Shown here: piece after piece, positions 22,200 to 33,145 of the stretch
Numbering within the stretch: the stretch's first letter is position 1
Layout of the letters: each line of letters starts with the position of its first letter
Origin: Coptis chinensis
Lineage: Eukaryota; Streptophyta; Magnoliopsida; Ranunculales; Ranunculaceae
Direction: 5' to 3'
NCBI GenBank assembly: GCA_015680905.1
Contig: CM027381.1
Coordinates: 54,440,501-54,504,500 of the forward strand
DNA length: 64,000 nucleotides
Translations under genes and position numbers: made by a program
The notes under the pieces: model-generated
What the model was told of the DNA's origin: nothing
Databases searched by the model: none
What the model saw: the letters and a program-made list of their open reading frames with translations, nothing else

Positions 22200-24406
22200 T
22201 TCAAATCATACTAACCTCGCTAATCGCCGAATCAGATCGACAAATCTGCTACCATCTGCGGCATCTATCGGTGGAATAGGTATTCTCATATCTTGCCCCC
22301 GAAGTAATCATGCTCCAATGCCAAAGGTCATCATCATCAAATATCGTGGAGTTCTTTTATGCATCCTGAATATCATGAAACACCCTCGGGCCGCGGATCG
22401 CGGGCAACTCCTCCTCCTCCCGGGAAATGAATGTCGGGCCTCAATGCTCCAGAAGTAACCCTTCAAAATTGGTGCCCCGGTATAACGCACCTAGCAAGAG
22501 ACCTCGACCAACCCTCTTCCAATATAAGTCATAGTCGCCCGTAAAACTGAAAGCTGATGCGTCTGGCCACTCATTTGGGTTTGCTCTATAGTGTGAAAGA
22601 ACAGCAGGAAGAATATCAGAGGCTGTCATATCCATAGGTGGTGGGTAAGGTATAACAATCTCTCCAGATACTTGCCGCCAACATCTGTCCCCAAGGTACC
22701 ATGCAGTGACTGACCCTATAAGTATCATTCGCCGCTGAGAAAGAAACCTTGCTCTATGACACATATATGATAGTCTACGGTACTCACTGTTCTCTGGAAC
22801 ATCTGGAATATCCGCATAAGGGGTCTGAAAGATGAAGGACTCGGCCCAGGGTTGCCACTCAATTCGACTAGCTCCTAAAAGCTCAATCTGCTGACGAGTG
22901 TTATGAATATTATGTGATAGGTCCCCATACCCCTCTGCCACGATGAAGCCCCCATGCTTGAATATGGAATCAGGTCATGAGTCTCATCCTCTTCCAACCT
23001 CTTCAACACAGGATGCATCACACGAAAATGCTCGTACCACCAATACTGTCATCAATAGATAAAATACAATATCAATATATATATAAACATGTCAACATTA
23101 ATAATTAGATAAATAAATGAAATGAAACAATAACTTAATAAATAAGACTTACCGGTATAATCCAAACAAAGCCGCGACAAATTGCCTTTAGCGGCTTTCG
23201 CCTCAACTCATGCGAGGTCTAGCCGGGTGGTAAAGGTATGCCAAGATGGATTGACCCGAGTCATAATCCCACATCCTCTCTACGCCCGAGACAATGGCCA
23301 TCCACCCGACACGTAAATAACTATCAAGATATCCAAATAATACCGCACCAACAAAAAGTAGAAGAGGAAGGGCGCGTACATACCGTGGATCGACTCCTCA
23401 CCAATATGATAGTCTTTCGGCTTCTCCTTGAGTCTATTCAAATATCTCAAGTAAACCAACTCATATTTATAGCTCCTCCTTTAAACCGCTTTCGGCCGAT
23501 AATCTCAAAACTCTTCGTCTTGCTCATCATCTTCAACCAAATCAAAACCTTCAAAGAAACTCATCGCCGTAGTAAAACCTCTAAAGTTTCATCAAAAGGA
23601 ACGGCATCTCCATAACCAATTGGGATACCCGTGAGCATTGTGAAATCAAGAGGGGTAATCCCAAGCTCACCCCATGGGAAATGAAATGTGTGGGTAGTTG
23701 GCCACCACCGCTCAACTATCCCAAACAACAACGCCTGATCATTTTGTCCCAAATTAGAATTCAAAAAACTCCCAAATGGTGTGGCGGATATAATATCGGT
23801 AACCGTGACAAAATTAGGATCCGTTTTTTGATTTCATACAACGCCACCACGACATTAACATTTGAAAGTGCACAACGCACTTTCCATAAGTGTACTTCCT
23901 ACATTCAACAAACACGCAATACGATATAATTACAACTATTTTTTTTAAAAAATAATACGACAAATTCAAACTAAAATAAACTAATATAAACTAATACAAA
24001 TTCAAACTAAAATAATACGACAAATTCAAACTAAAATAAACTAATATAAACTAATACAAATTCAAACTAAAATAATACGACAAATTCAAACAACAACAAA
24101 CTTGATATAAACTAACATAAATAATAATAATTAACATAAAAAAAAATCAAAACTTATTTGAGATTCCGCCACTCGATTTGCTACGTGTCGGACCGATGTT
24201 GACGCTAATGGTGGGTGGTCCTCGATTTCACAACGCGGTGGAAAATTAAACCCAAGTTCAATTTCGTCATCCTCGCCCACATTACGCGTTCTCGACGACG
24301 ATCCTTTTTGCCCCTTTTTTTTGGAAATTTTAACATTTCCAAACCATCGGGAATGCTCTTCATGTGGTGAGGTTGGTGGGGATGGGTTGGGGGGTGGAGA
24401 AGTCAT
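22200..24406 (-). pseudogene. Plant mobile domain (PMD) protein gene carried by the transposon
   Basis: Start MTSPPPNPSPPTSPHEEHSR at 24406, with a basic serine-rich N-terminus. The PMD core is clear: TPFGSFLNSNLGQND, LFGIVERWWPTTHTFHFPWG and ELGITPLDFTMLTGIPIGYG (23800-23561), then VGAVLFGYLD-like text around 23340. A likely intron (donor GTAAGT near 23150, AG near 23050) precedes YWWYEHFRVMHPVLKRLEED, and the conserved tail IEWQPWAESFIFQTPYADIP, RRMILIGSVTAWYLGDRCWR and DYDLYWKRVGRG follows (22941-22441). PMD proteins include host MAIN/MAIL1-type nuclear factors and many transposon-borne forms. Several frame changes interrupt it. Start and exact exon borders are inferred. Confidence 0.8.
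23951..24110. repeat. 60-bp tandem repeat in the PMD gene
   Basis: The unit AATAATACGACAAATTCAAA plus a following AACTAAAATAAACTAATATA-like half recurs with an exact 60-bp period, about 2.6 copies. It separates the first exon (24406-24131) from the PMD core and is probably intronic. Confidence 0.9.
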
Positions 24407-24519
24407 TATGAATGGAAATTTGTGTTCAAAGGTTGTTAATGGAGGCTACAAAATCGGAATTTTGGCTGGAAATGAAGTGAAAATGGAGCCTGTTCGCGTC
24501 TGTTGATATTGAGCTATCA

Positions 24520-24616
24520 GACGGGATGTTACATCCCGTCTCGTTATAAAATATCAGACGGGATGTTACATTCCGTCTCGTATTAAAAACCTCCAGACGG
24601 AATCCAACATCCCGTC
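24520..24616. repeat. Right subterminal cluster of three palindromic motifs
   Basis: Copies at 24520-24540 (nearly a perfect 21-bp palindrome), 24557-24577 and 24596-24616, matching those at 17373/17417 and 21300/21337. They mark the right subterminal region of the PIF/Harbinger element. Confidence 0.9.
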
Positions 24617-24734
24617 CGAAATATTTTTTATCACCTCTGCATTGCACAACTTCACCTTGTTTTTCACCGGGTTGGTGAAAAGGGGGGTGAAAAGTGATGA
24701 GGTGGCGGTGATAGAGGGGGGGAAAACTATGACT

Positions 24735-24750
24735 TGCATTGCAAATGCTC
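24735..24750 (-). repeat. Right terminal inverted repeat of the PIF/Harbinger element
   Basis: The reverse complement reads GAGCATTTGCAATGCA, an exact 16-of-16 match to the left end, followed by TAA (24751-24753). Beyond 16 bp the two ends diverge but both carry runs of G/C with GTGATAGAGGGGG. Confidence 0.95.
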
Positions 24751-24753
24751 TAA

Positions 24754-25470
24754 TTAGGAAAAGTGTCACTTCATGGTTATAAAGGGAATATTGTTAGGTC
24801 ACATTGTGTCTAAAAATGGTATAGAAGTAGATAAAGCTAAAATAGACAAAATTTCTACTCTACCTATTCTGCAGAACATCCGTGACATTTGAGCCTTTCT
24901 AGGCCATGTTGGATTTTATAGAAGATTCATCCAAGATTTATCAAAAATTGCTAAACTTTTAACTAATCTTCTTATAAAAGATGCACCCTTTGAGTTTAAC
25001 TCAGACTGCATGCTGGCTTTCGAAAAGTTGAAAGCTGCCTTAATAACTGCACCTATAATTTAACCTCCTGATTGGTTGAAACCGTTCGAGCTCATGTGTG
25101 ACGTCAGCGACTACGCTGTTGGCACTGTTCTAGGTCAAAAACTTGATAAGGTACCTATAGTTGTTTACTATGCAAGTAAAACCCTAAATAAGGCTCAACG
25201 GAATTATACGACCACTGAAAAGGAATTCTTAGCCATTGTCTATGCTTTAAACAAATTTCGTCCATATTTAATAGGTTCAAAAACCTTAATCTACACTGAT
25301 CATGCAACACTTAGGTACTTTCTCTCGAAGAAGGATGCTAAGCAGAGGTTGATCCGATGGATTCTCCTCCTACAAGAATTCACCTTGGAGATAAAAGATA
25401 AAAAACGACTTGAAAACGTAGTGGCCGACCACCTGTCTAGGTTAACCAATGATAGTGACGGTGATTCCGA
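24754..25470 (+). pseudogene. Reverse transcriptase end and RNase H of element C
   Basis: After the nested transposon come the RT thumb text (LGHIVSKNGIEVDKAKIDKI, FLGHVGFYRRFIQDLSKIA) and then a well-preserved RNase [76 protein letters not shown] and VADHLSRL. It degrades the RNA strand during reverse transcription. It belongs to the broken polyprotein of C. Confidence 0.9.
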
Positions 25471-26775
25471 GCCCATTTTAGATTCTTTTCCTGATGAACA
25501 CCTCTATGTAATCCTCTCTACACCCTGGTATGCTGATATTGTGAATAGAAATCAGAGAAAGAAGTTCCTGGCTCAAGTAAAGTACTATCATTGGGATGAC
25601 CCATATCTTTTCAAGTACTATCCAGATCAGATCATCCGACGTTGTATTCCAAAATGGGAACAATCTGCCATTCTTTCCTTCTGCCACGAGCAGGCTTGTG
25701 GAGAGCATTTTAGTGCCAATAAAACCGCTGCTAACAATGTGGATTCTGCTGGTCGACACTCTTTCACGATGCATTCCTTCATTGTAAGGCATGTGCTCGT
25801 TGCCAACATCTCGGTCGTATTTCTGCACATAACATGATGTCCTTAAATCCCATTCTCATAGTAGAGATTTTCGACGTCTGGGGCATCGATTTCATGGGAC
25901 CTTTCCCAACTTCTAATGGTTTCATCTACATCCTAGTAGCCATAGACTATGTATCTAAATGGATTAAGGTCATACCATGTCATAACAATGATAACAAAAC
26001 AATCATTGAGTTCATAAAAGAAAACATTTTTTCAAGGTTTGGTGTCCTAAAAGTCATCATCAGTGCTGGTGGATCACATTTTTGCAATAGAGTTTTTGAA
26101 CATATCATGAAAAAATATGGAGTAACCCACAAGGTTGCAATTCCATACCATACTCAAACAAGTGGTCAAGTTGAAGTCTCTAATAGATAGATTAAATGTA
26201 TCTTGGAGAAAACAGTTAATCCAAATAGGAAAGACTGGTCTCTCCGTCTGAACGATGCACTATGGGCATACATAACCACTTTTAAAACACCTATAAAGAT
26301 GTCCCCCTATAGGCTTATCTTTGGAAAACCTTGTCATCTGCCAGTTGAACTAGAGCATTGTGCCCTGTGGGCAGTAAAAACGCTTAATTATAATCTCGAT
26401 GTAGCAGGTGAAAAACGTAAACTACAAATAAATGAGCTCGAAGAGATTCAAAATGATGCTTATGACCTTTCAAAAGATTACAAAACCAACATGAAAAGGA
26501 TTCATGACAAGCATATTTTACAAAAATATTTCGAAGTTGGTCAAAAAGTTTTGCTTTATAACTCTAGATTGCATATTTTTCCAGGAAAACTGAATACTCG
26601 ATGGATTGGTCCTTTTAATATAACTGAAGTCACCCCTTATGGGACTATTACTTTAAAAAACTATAAGGACAACAGTAGCTTTAAAGTCAATGGTCAGTGC
26701 CTCAAGCATTTTCATGAGTTACGATCTACGGATGTCGAAGAAATCCTTCTCCAAGATCCCATCTACGAGGATTGA
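25471..26775 (+). pseudogene. Integrase of element C (broken)
   Basis: The N-terminal zinc-binding region is around 25600-25830 ([20 protein letters not shown]). The catalytic core at 25834-26190 begins at EIFDVWGIDFMGPFPTSNGF and continues through ILVAIDYVSKWIKVIPC to YHTQTSGQVEVSNR. Downstream (26203-26775) are [34 protein letters not shown] and a C-terminal GPF-type module ([16 protein letters not shown]). This is a standard plant gypsy integrase that would join DNA copies to the chromosome. The domain is not in a single open frame. Confidence 0.9.
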
Positions 26776-28678
26776 CTTCTCTTGTTCCGATGTATCCCTT
26801 TCCTTTCCATTCCATCTTTCACTTTCAGGGGATACATCAATAAGGTAATCGGACCTCTCCACTTGGAGGGTGTGGTTGTAAGTGATGGAGCTTTAGTCCA
26901 CAATATATCTCACATATTCTTTGTAAAATACTTTTTACTCATCGTTGGAGTAAGTGTGAACCTGTGGAGCAAGTATACAATTTTTCTTTTCTTTATTTTA
27001 CACTTCTTTTTTAAAAATGTTTGTTTCCTTTGTGTTGTTAATGATAGATTCTCGATACATCAATAGTTAAGTGATTTTTCAAAACGGGCAATGGATTTTA
27101 CACAGACCAACCCCTAGAACAAAACAATCTAGGGGCAGTTTGAGATCAACTTTATTTGCTTACTAAGGGTCACCTATATGACCGAGCTATTCGCCCGAGT
27201 TAGAACATTCCATGTCTTGCGCAGTAAATCCCCTAACTCGCGTAGCTGAAGCTCTGTTTGTCCAGATTGGGTTTGCGATAGAGCCGACACAAAAGTTGCC
27301 TAAGAATATCCGTTATGATTTGTTTTAAAGTAGTAATATCTAGAATCACTGCTTTTGAGTACGAGTTTCTTAAAACATCTTTCCATAGTTTTCATAACCA
27401 GAAGATATAAAAAATAAAAGTTATACGACCGGAGTAACCAAAATGATACTGGATTAACGTTTAATTTTATCTTCTCGGCAAAACCTCTATATGGATATAG
27501 ATATATTTTGAATGAGAAAACAAACATTAAAAAAAACAAAAAGATTGAGGCGTCTCCAAACGAGAATTAAACAAATAGAGTAACCTAAAGTTATACTATT
27601 CTCTGTTTAATTCTATATTTTTGCCTCCACCTCCCTATTTTGTCTCGAGAATCTGACGTTGAAAGACTCAAAAACTTCCAATTTTTTTTTAAAAAAAGTT
27701 CTTTCTTAAAATTCTTTCCCCTCTCGTTTAAATCTGTTCTCTTTCTAAATCTCTTTCGTTTTTGAAAAACTTTTCAAAAATGTCTTTTGTAGCAAACAAA
27801 GACTCTCCACCTAGCAAGACTAGATGGATCAGTTTCAATAATTGTATGCAAGCACTTCCTAGAGAACTGTAGCTTACGATATGGACACATATACCGAAAA
27901 TCATTCCTGGTTTAGGTAAGAGTTCATATTCACGTAAGAGACGAGTTAAGAGAGAAGGTGTGCTGGAGCTTGAATTGTCAAACACCAACTTGCCCCGATC
28001 TTCAACCTCATAATAATTCTGTTTACAAAGTCTACATGTGTTATCCCCCAGTGCATTACGCTCGGTCTAAGAGAGTAATTCAGCCATCTGGTTGGGATTA
28101 ACTCGAGTTTTCATAAACGTCCAAGTCTTGGGCATCTGACTTTAAACGACCCACATTTTTAAAAATTTTGTCAAATTTATTCAAAACCCCAAAAAAAATT
28201 AATCAAAATTTTCCTTCAGTTCCTGTATAGTTCTTTCTATCATCTGTTTCTCATCTACCATTAGATGTGAGTGTATCATATACTGTTATGTTGTATTTTT
28301 GATGCTGATCGTTTTGGTATCTCACGGGTCAAGATCGAACGAGTAATAAATCGCGGATTGGCTATGGAAGTTGGCAAGGCACTGAGGACAAGATCGGAAT
28401 TTCCTGATTCATTTGGGCTTGGGCTTGGGCCAAAAAAATTCAAACTTTTAAAAAAGGCACGTGCCATCTACCCTTTTAGCTTATGCGATCTCCCCTTCCC
28501 TTCTTCTCCACCCCAAAAATTCCCAACCTTAACCGCCCCACTTAGCTCACGCCCGCCTTTACTCCACTCGCAGTCGCGACCTTACCCCAACACACCACCA
28601 TACAATTTTTTCATAGCCTTCCCCATTTTCAACCCCCATTCCAACTCAAAACCCCAAATTTTCAAATCCCTACTCTAA
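26776..28678 (+). other. Spacer between integrase and extra ORF in element C
   Basis: Roughly 1.9 kb without a recognisable gene. At 27111-27136 an inverted repeat CCCCTAGA...TCTAGGGG forms a G-rich hairpin shortly after pol. From about 27545 the sequence is repeated in D (from about 33150), including the text AGGCGTCTCCAAACGAG. The part 28271-28678 is a promoter- or 5'UTR-like stretch rich in C before the extra ORF. Confidence 0.6.
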
Positions 28679-29640
28679 ATGGCTCGAATTCTTAAAATCG
28701 TGCTTGTTCAAAATTTTCAAGACCTTTTCTATTCCGATCTGTTTGAAGTGCACTTCAGGGCTGAGATCAGAAGAAGAGGATGGGAACCCTTGGTTTTGTT
28801 GGAAGATGCAGTTTATTCTCCCTCTCTTACTCTTTCATTTATAATTGCATGCTTAGAGGGGAGGATGACCGCGTTACGGTTGTTAAGGATGGCCGCTCGC
28901 TGGAGCTTACTAAGGAGGTAATGAGTGGTGTTCTGGGGATTCCTCTGAAAGCATATGTTCATATGGAGCAGTCCCTAGACAGTAAGACCATCAACGTGAT
29001 GATGGTAGCAACACTTCTCGAGGGGGTTAAAAACCCTAAGTCTCGAGGGGGTTACGAAGGAACCAGCTAGCAGTATCTCATTGAACAGCCTACAACCTGC
29101 TAGGCTTGGCCAAGCCTTCGGATATAGGTAAGGCGATTCTTCATCTTTTATGGGTTCTTCAAGAGCAGAAGAACATCTTCTACATTGTCTCCTTTATCTT
29201 TGAGCAACTCTGCAAACCGAAGAAGACAACTACCCCTCTACAAGTGCTGGTCACCAAGATCATGCAGCACTAGGGTTTCCAAGCACCAGACACCCTAGCG
29301 GAGGTCAAGGACGCTACCACAGGTCTTATTTAGGCCCACTGTGTCCAGAAGTCAGGCTTCCACCTGAAGCCAGAGCCGCTCAGCAAGCACGCCCGACTGA
29401 GAAGGTGGATCACTTCGCTGAAGATGCCACTCGACAGTTCACTCAGCATATAGACAGAATTCACTTCCTCCATGGAGGCCAGAGGATTTTGCACTCATAT
29501 CTCCACCAGCTCAGGGAAAATCAGGGTAACATTATAGCGGAACAACAGAATATCAGAGCAGAACAACATACCCATTTGAGAGGAGCATCGGACCTTCCAG
29601 CAAGAGCAACGATGTTTTCAGCACAGTGACACTAGAACAC
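28679..29640 (+). pseudogene. Extra 3' ORF of Athila-type element C (broken)
   Basis: Starts MARILKIVLVQNFQDLFYSD and contains a GWEPLVLLEDAVYSPSLTLS-type region, then DRVTVVKDGRSLELTKEV and VLGIPLKAYVHMEQS (28780-29070). A glutamine-rich, coiled-coil-like tail follows (29405-29629). Athila-lineage elements are known to carry an additional ORF between pol and the 3' LTR, sometimes called env-like, and this is its position. The same layout (F-x-DLF, WEPL, YSPTLA, LGIP) recurs in D (34271-35380) and, diverged, in F (50794-51906). Function unknown; broken. Confidence 0.72.
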
Positions 29641-30178
29641 TGCAGAGCATCAGAGACGTGCTCCCACATAGTGATAGACATACCAGGCCTCGATGTCAAC
29701 AAGGAGAAGGATCTTCTAGACGTCGAAACGAGTCACATATGGATTCTGACTAGGATTCCTAGTGTCCGTATAGTTGGATCTATTTATTTTTTCTGTTTCT
29801 TTTTCACATGTATGACGTAGTATAAGTTTAATTTTATGCTTAATATTATATGTTTGTTTTATTTTCTTGTGGAATTTGGTTTATGAGTAGAAGGTAAAAC
29901 ATATACATCATGCCAAAATTTTCTATTTTCTTTCATGCATTTCATGTTTTCAAAAATACAAAAACCCAAAAAGATTTTATATTAGAATAAATATCCCTAG
30001 TATAATAAATCATGTATTCTCGTTCTATATCAAACAACCCATGCCCCAAACTTATTTGGGGGTGGCGTATTTTCATCATGAAGAACAGAATACAGGTGTA
30101 TCGTCGTTTTTGCTAATGTTTCAGGTTAAGGAATATTTCAGACCACTTATCATAAAAAGCTATGTCTTAACACCAAAA
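29641..30178 (+). other. 3' untranslated region of element C with G-rich tract
   Basis: Non-coding. Contains CCCCAAACTTATTTGGGGG at 30044-30062, a hairpin-forming G-rich tract resembling a polypurine tract, about 120 bp before the LTR, and an A/G-rich stretch (ACACCAAAAGGAG) immediately at the LTR start. Confidence 0.6.
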
Positions 30179-30890
30179 GGAGCATTAATCACGCTTATTA
30201 TGAAGACCAATAGCTGCTATGGAAAAGTGCTAAAAAAGTCAAAGTCAACCGGTCAAAGTAAACGATCAAAGTCAACAATCAAAGTCCTTAATTTAGAAGA
30301 CCAAAGATGGAGGCTCTTATTTCAAATTATGAAGACTTATCCCTAAACCTATCTTGGTTAAGAAGGCATCAAAAAATGAAAGCAAAAGTGAAAGTGAAAG
30401 GGGTGAGGTGTTTAGTTTATAATGGATGAGGACAAATATGTAAATGGCAAAAGTATGGGTATATAAACAAAAAGCAAGGGAGAGATAACTCATTCATTGT
30501 CTTAGGATCCAAACCATTTGGTTTATTTATTTTCTTGTCTTGTTTTGCAATTCATGCCTTTAATTTCTTGTTGTTTTATTTTATTTCAATCAACTTGTTA
30601 TTTCCTTTTTATTATTTCAATCAAACTTGTTATTTGTTCTTTGTTTTAATCTTCAATATTGTTTGTTACTTTCATTTCAATATTTTAATAAATCTTCCTT
30701 TCATGTTTTCAAGTCATTTCAATCAAACAATCAAAGCTTTCAAGTTCATTAGCTTAGAACCATTCTAATATTCAAGAGTCTACTTTTCTTCTTCATATCT
30801 CCCTCACCCAAACTCTAAACAATTTAGGATGAACCTCAACTCCTAATCTAAACTCTTTTGAAGTATACTCACTACAATATTAAAGCTTCA
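30179..30890 (+). repeat. 3' LTR of element C
   Basis: Ends CTTCA at 30890 and matches 12571-13003 over its last 433 bp. Its first part matches the LTR fragment of D (32580 onward: TTAATCACGCTTATTATGAAG). The exact start is uncertain by about 20 bp. Contains GGTATATAAAC near 30458 (TATA box) and short GGTCAAAGTCAA-type repeats around 30240-30290. Confidence 0.8.
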
Positions 30891-32579
30891 GTAATCCTAG
30901 AGCATACCCTTCTCGATCAAACCTTGGATTCTACCCCTTAGAGATCGGCATTGTTCAATTTCATGACCAAAATCATCGTGGAACTTGCACCACAGTGATG
31001 TGTCACGCGTAGCCTTGGAATCTTCGGAGAGAGAAAAAGGTGGAGATAAAGTATTATTTCCTTTAATCTTCTCATATATAACATCATACTTCTCGTTGAG
31101 GGTGGCCTACCATCACCCTTGGACTTTTGATCAGTTGTCTGTTGATACTTCAGTTTTTGACTCAGTTCCTGCGACTTGCTTATTCGATCCTTATCTTTGT
31201 GAACTCGTGCCGATGCATCATCTTCAACTCGAATAAACTGTCGAATTCGAGAAAAAAGTTCATAACGAGTTGTTGGGACGTCTTTTACTATAAAGTTGTA
31301 AATGTCGTCCATATTATAATTAATGCATTCCTTGAAAGCATAAATGACAAGAATATCAGATGCATCAGGAATCTCAATAGCTGCTTTTCGAAATCTCGCA
31401 ACAAACTTACTGAGCTTTTCGTCTTTTTTGTTGTTTAATACTAAAGAGAGAATCAATATTCTTCGGTTATTTCTAGTTGTGATGAAAATGCTCGGCAAAC
31501 TTGTAAGCAAGATATGTAAAATTATGGATGGATCTTTCTGGAAGCAAGTTAAACCATCTCATCGACTTAATTCCAACGAGTGTGGACATGAATTACTTGC
31601 AAAGAAGAGCATCGTTGAAAGTCCACAAGATCATCTTGTTTATGTAATTAACAAGATGCATCAAATGATCTCCATCAATCTCATCATACTTCTCAAATTC
31701 TAGCTACTTGAAGTCCTTACGATGAACGGTTGTTTGGATTCGGAGAGAGAATGGAGAATCAATACCATTCTTGATAGCGAGATTTTGAATTTTTTTTTCT
31801 CATGACTCCTTATCATTAACATCCTTCAGTTCATCTCATGGAGACGTCGTTCGAAAAATGGAACATTCTCTTGACGATGGTCATGACCGAACTGTGGACA
31901 TTTTGGCCAAGAGTTCTTCGGAGGAGGTGGAGTGAGTTCTCATCAAGTTGTCCATGCAAGTGAAGGTGACCGAGCCAATAGTGGAGATTGGTTCCTTTGT
32001 CTCCTATGGTGAACATCGTGAGAATATAATATGGACAGAGTGCTGGACTATCACGACCATTTTCTTGACCTATTGCAAGTGAGTCTCCGTTTCCATGGCT
32101 ACCATTGTCAACATACTTTGGTCAACAATGAGCTCTTGGATTGGGACTACGACTTGAGCGATTAGGATATGAATTGGAACTGCCTAGTGAATAGTGATGC
32201 TGTCGAGATTGGCGCATATTGCTATTGCGAAGAGAACTTGTAGTGGCTTGCCTACCCTTCCTAGAGCTTGGGTAGGAACTTCATTGGTTCTTCGTGGGTT
32301 GGGTAGTCTACCTTGCCGACCTGTATGGATATTTTGCTGATCTCCCATAGAATGGTTCGAATCGGCTAAACCTATTTTCTTCATGAGATCTTTCGTGAGT
32401 TGGCGATCCCTCATAGGGTGGTCGGTATCAAGGTTAATAGAGGAGTTTGTCAATTCACTCACGATTACACTGGAAATTGTTGGCTTTCGGCGTTGCACAT
32501 GTTGTTTGCGTGAAGCCATTTGTAAGCGACTCACACGGTTTCTCTTAGTGCGGGAGTTTATGCTTGGAGTCTTTGACAA
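30891..32579 (-). pseudogene. gag: Orphan gag of a Tat-lineage gypsy element (broken)
   Basis: Minus-strand text includes a start-like MASRKQHVQRRKPTISSVIV near 32520 and the gag core DEKLSKFVARFRKAAIEIPD, ASDILVIYAFKECINYNMDD and TRYELFSRIRQFIRVEDDAS (31510-30938). The domain type is that of Tat/Ogre-like gypsy elements. It is cut on its left by the 3' LTR of C and on its right by the LTR fragment of D, both of one LTR family and one orientation. The parent element's other parts are not in the window. It is related to, but not the same as, the gag of E. Confidence 0.75.
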
Positions 32580-32886
32580 TGATGCACTTAATCACGCTTA
32601 TTATGAAGACCAGAAGCTGCTATGAAAAAGTGCTGAAAAAGTCAAAGTCAAAGGTCAAGGTCAAATGTCAAAGCCCTAAACTCAGAAGACCAGAGATGGA
32701 GGCCCTTAGCACAAAATATAGTATTTTCCAAAATCTATCTTGATCAAGAAGAAATCAAAAAGCAAAAGCAAAGAGCAAAAGTATAAAGTAAAGGGTGAGG
32801 TGTCTCAAATGTAATGGAGAAGGGCAAATTAGTCAAAAGCATAAAGTAGGGGTATATAAACTAAAAGTTAGGGAGAGAGAATGAAC
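32580..32886 (+). repeat. LTR fragment of element D (C family)
   Basis: Starts TGATGCACTTAATCACGC and follows the 3' LTR of C through GGTATATAAAC (about 32851) to GGGAGAGA, then breaks off at the poly-T of the LINE. It is the 5' part of an LTR in the same orientation as C. Confidence 0.78.
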
Positions 32887-32917
<31 letters not shown>

Positions 32918-33145
32918 GGCTAGGGGTTAAGGAGACCCCAACCTTTTATTAAATCAAATCAAGAGCACAAGTACATTTTTCCTTCTTTATCCCCTTTAAC
33001 CAATTCATACATTTTTTGGTCCATTAGGGGGATATGATACAAAATATCATTACATGAAGACTTGCTCAATTTAGATAGATAATCAACTACTTAATTTTCT
33101 TCTCTAAAGACACTCTTAAAAGAGATTTCTTCAAACTGTGCTACT
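32887..33145 (-). mobile_element. LINE (L1-type) 3' end, 5'-truncated
   Basis: Read on the minus strand, a short coding remnant with ISFKSVFREEN and VVDYLSKLSK is the end of the RNase H-like domain often found at the C-terminus of plant L1-type LINE polyproteins. A 3' UTR with TTTAATAAAAGGTTGGGGTC and a poly-A tail (the T-run 32889-32913) follow. About 260 bp remain, so it is strongly 5'-truncated, as is usual. No clear target duplication is seen because the right flank belongs to a different part of element D. Confidence 0.75.

Larger units (their letters stand above)
17214..24750. mobile_element. PIF/Harbinger DNA transposon with plant-mobile-domain cargo (7537 bp)
   Basis: Both ends carry the 16-bp terminal inverted repeat GAGCATTTGCAATGCA (17214-17229 and inverted at 24735-24750). 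The flanks are TAA on both sides (17211-17213, 24751-24753), the 3-bp TWA target duplication of this superfamily. Inside are a Myb-like ORF1 (plus), a DDE transposase (minus) and a plant mobile domain gene (minus). Seven copies of a 21-bp near-palindrome starting GACGGGATGT lie near both ends and once internally. It sits in the reverse transcriptase of element C, so it is younger than C. All three genes show stops or frameshifts, so the element is probably no longer autonomous. Confidence 0.93.
12571..30890 (+). mobile_element. Athila-lineage retrotransposon C with nested PIF/Harbinger element (broken)
   Basis: A plus-strand element with a partial 5' LTR (12571-13003), PBS, leader, gag, protease, reverse transcriptase, RNase H, integrase, a long spacer, an extra 3' ORF and a 3' LTR (about 30179-30890). 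Without the 7.5-kb PIF/Harbinger insertion (17214-24750) its own sequence is about 10.8 kb. The shared 433 bp of the two LTRs differ at roughly one site in 15-20 by eye, so this is an older insertion, probably a few million years. Element B destroyed the start of its 5' LTR. Multiple breaks are present in the coding region. Confidence 0.88.

Noticed and set aside
23951-24110. Regular 60-bp repeats that might suggest a CRISPR-like array
   Set aside because: The units are direct tandem copies without unique spacers, in plant DNA; a simple intronic tandem repeat.
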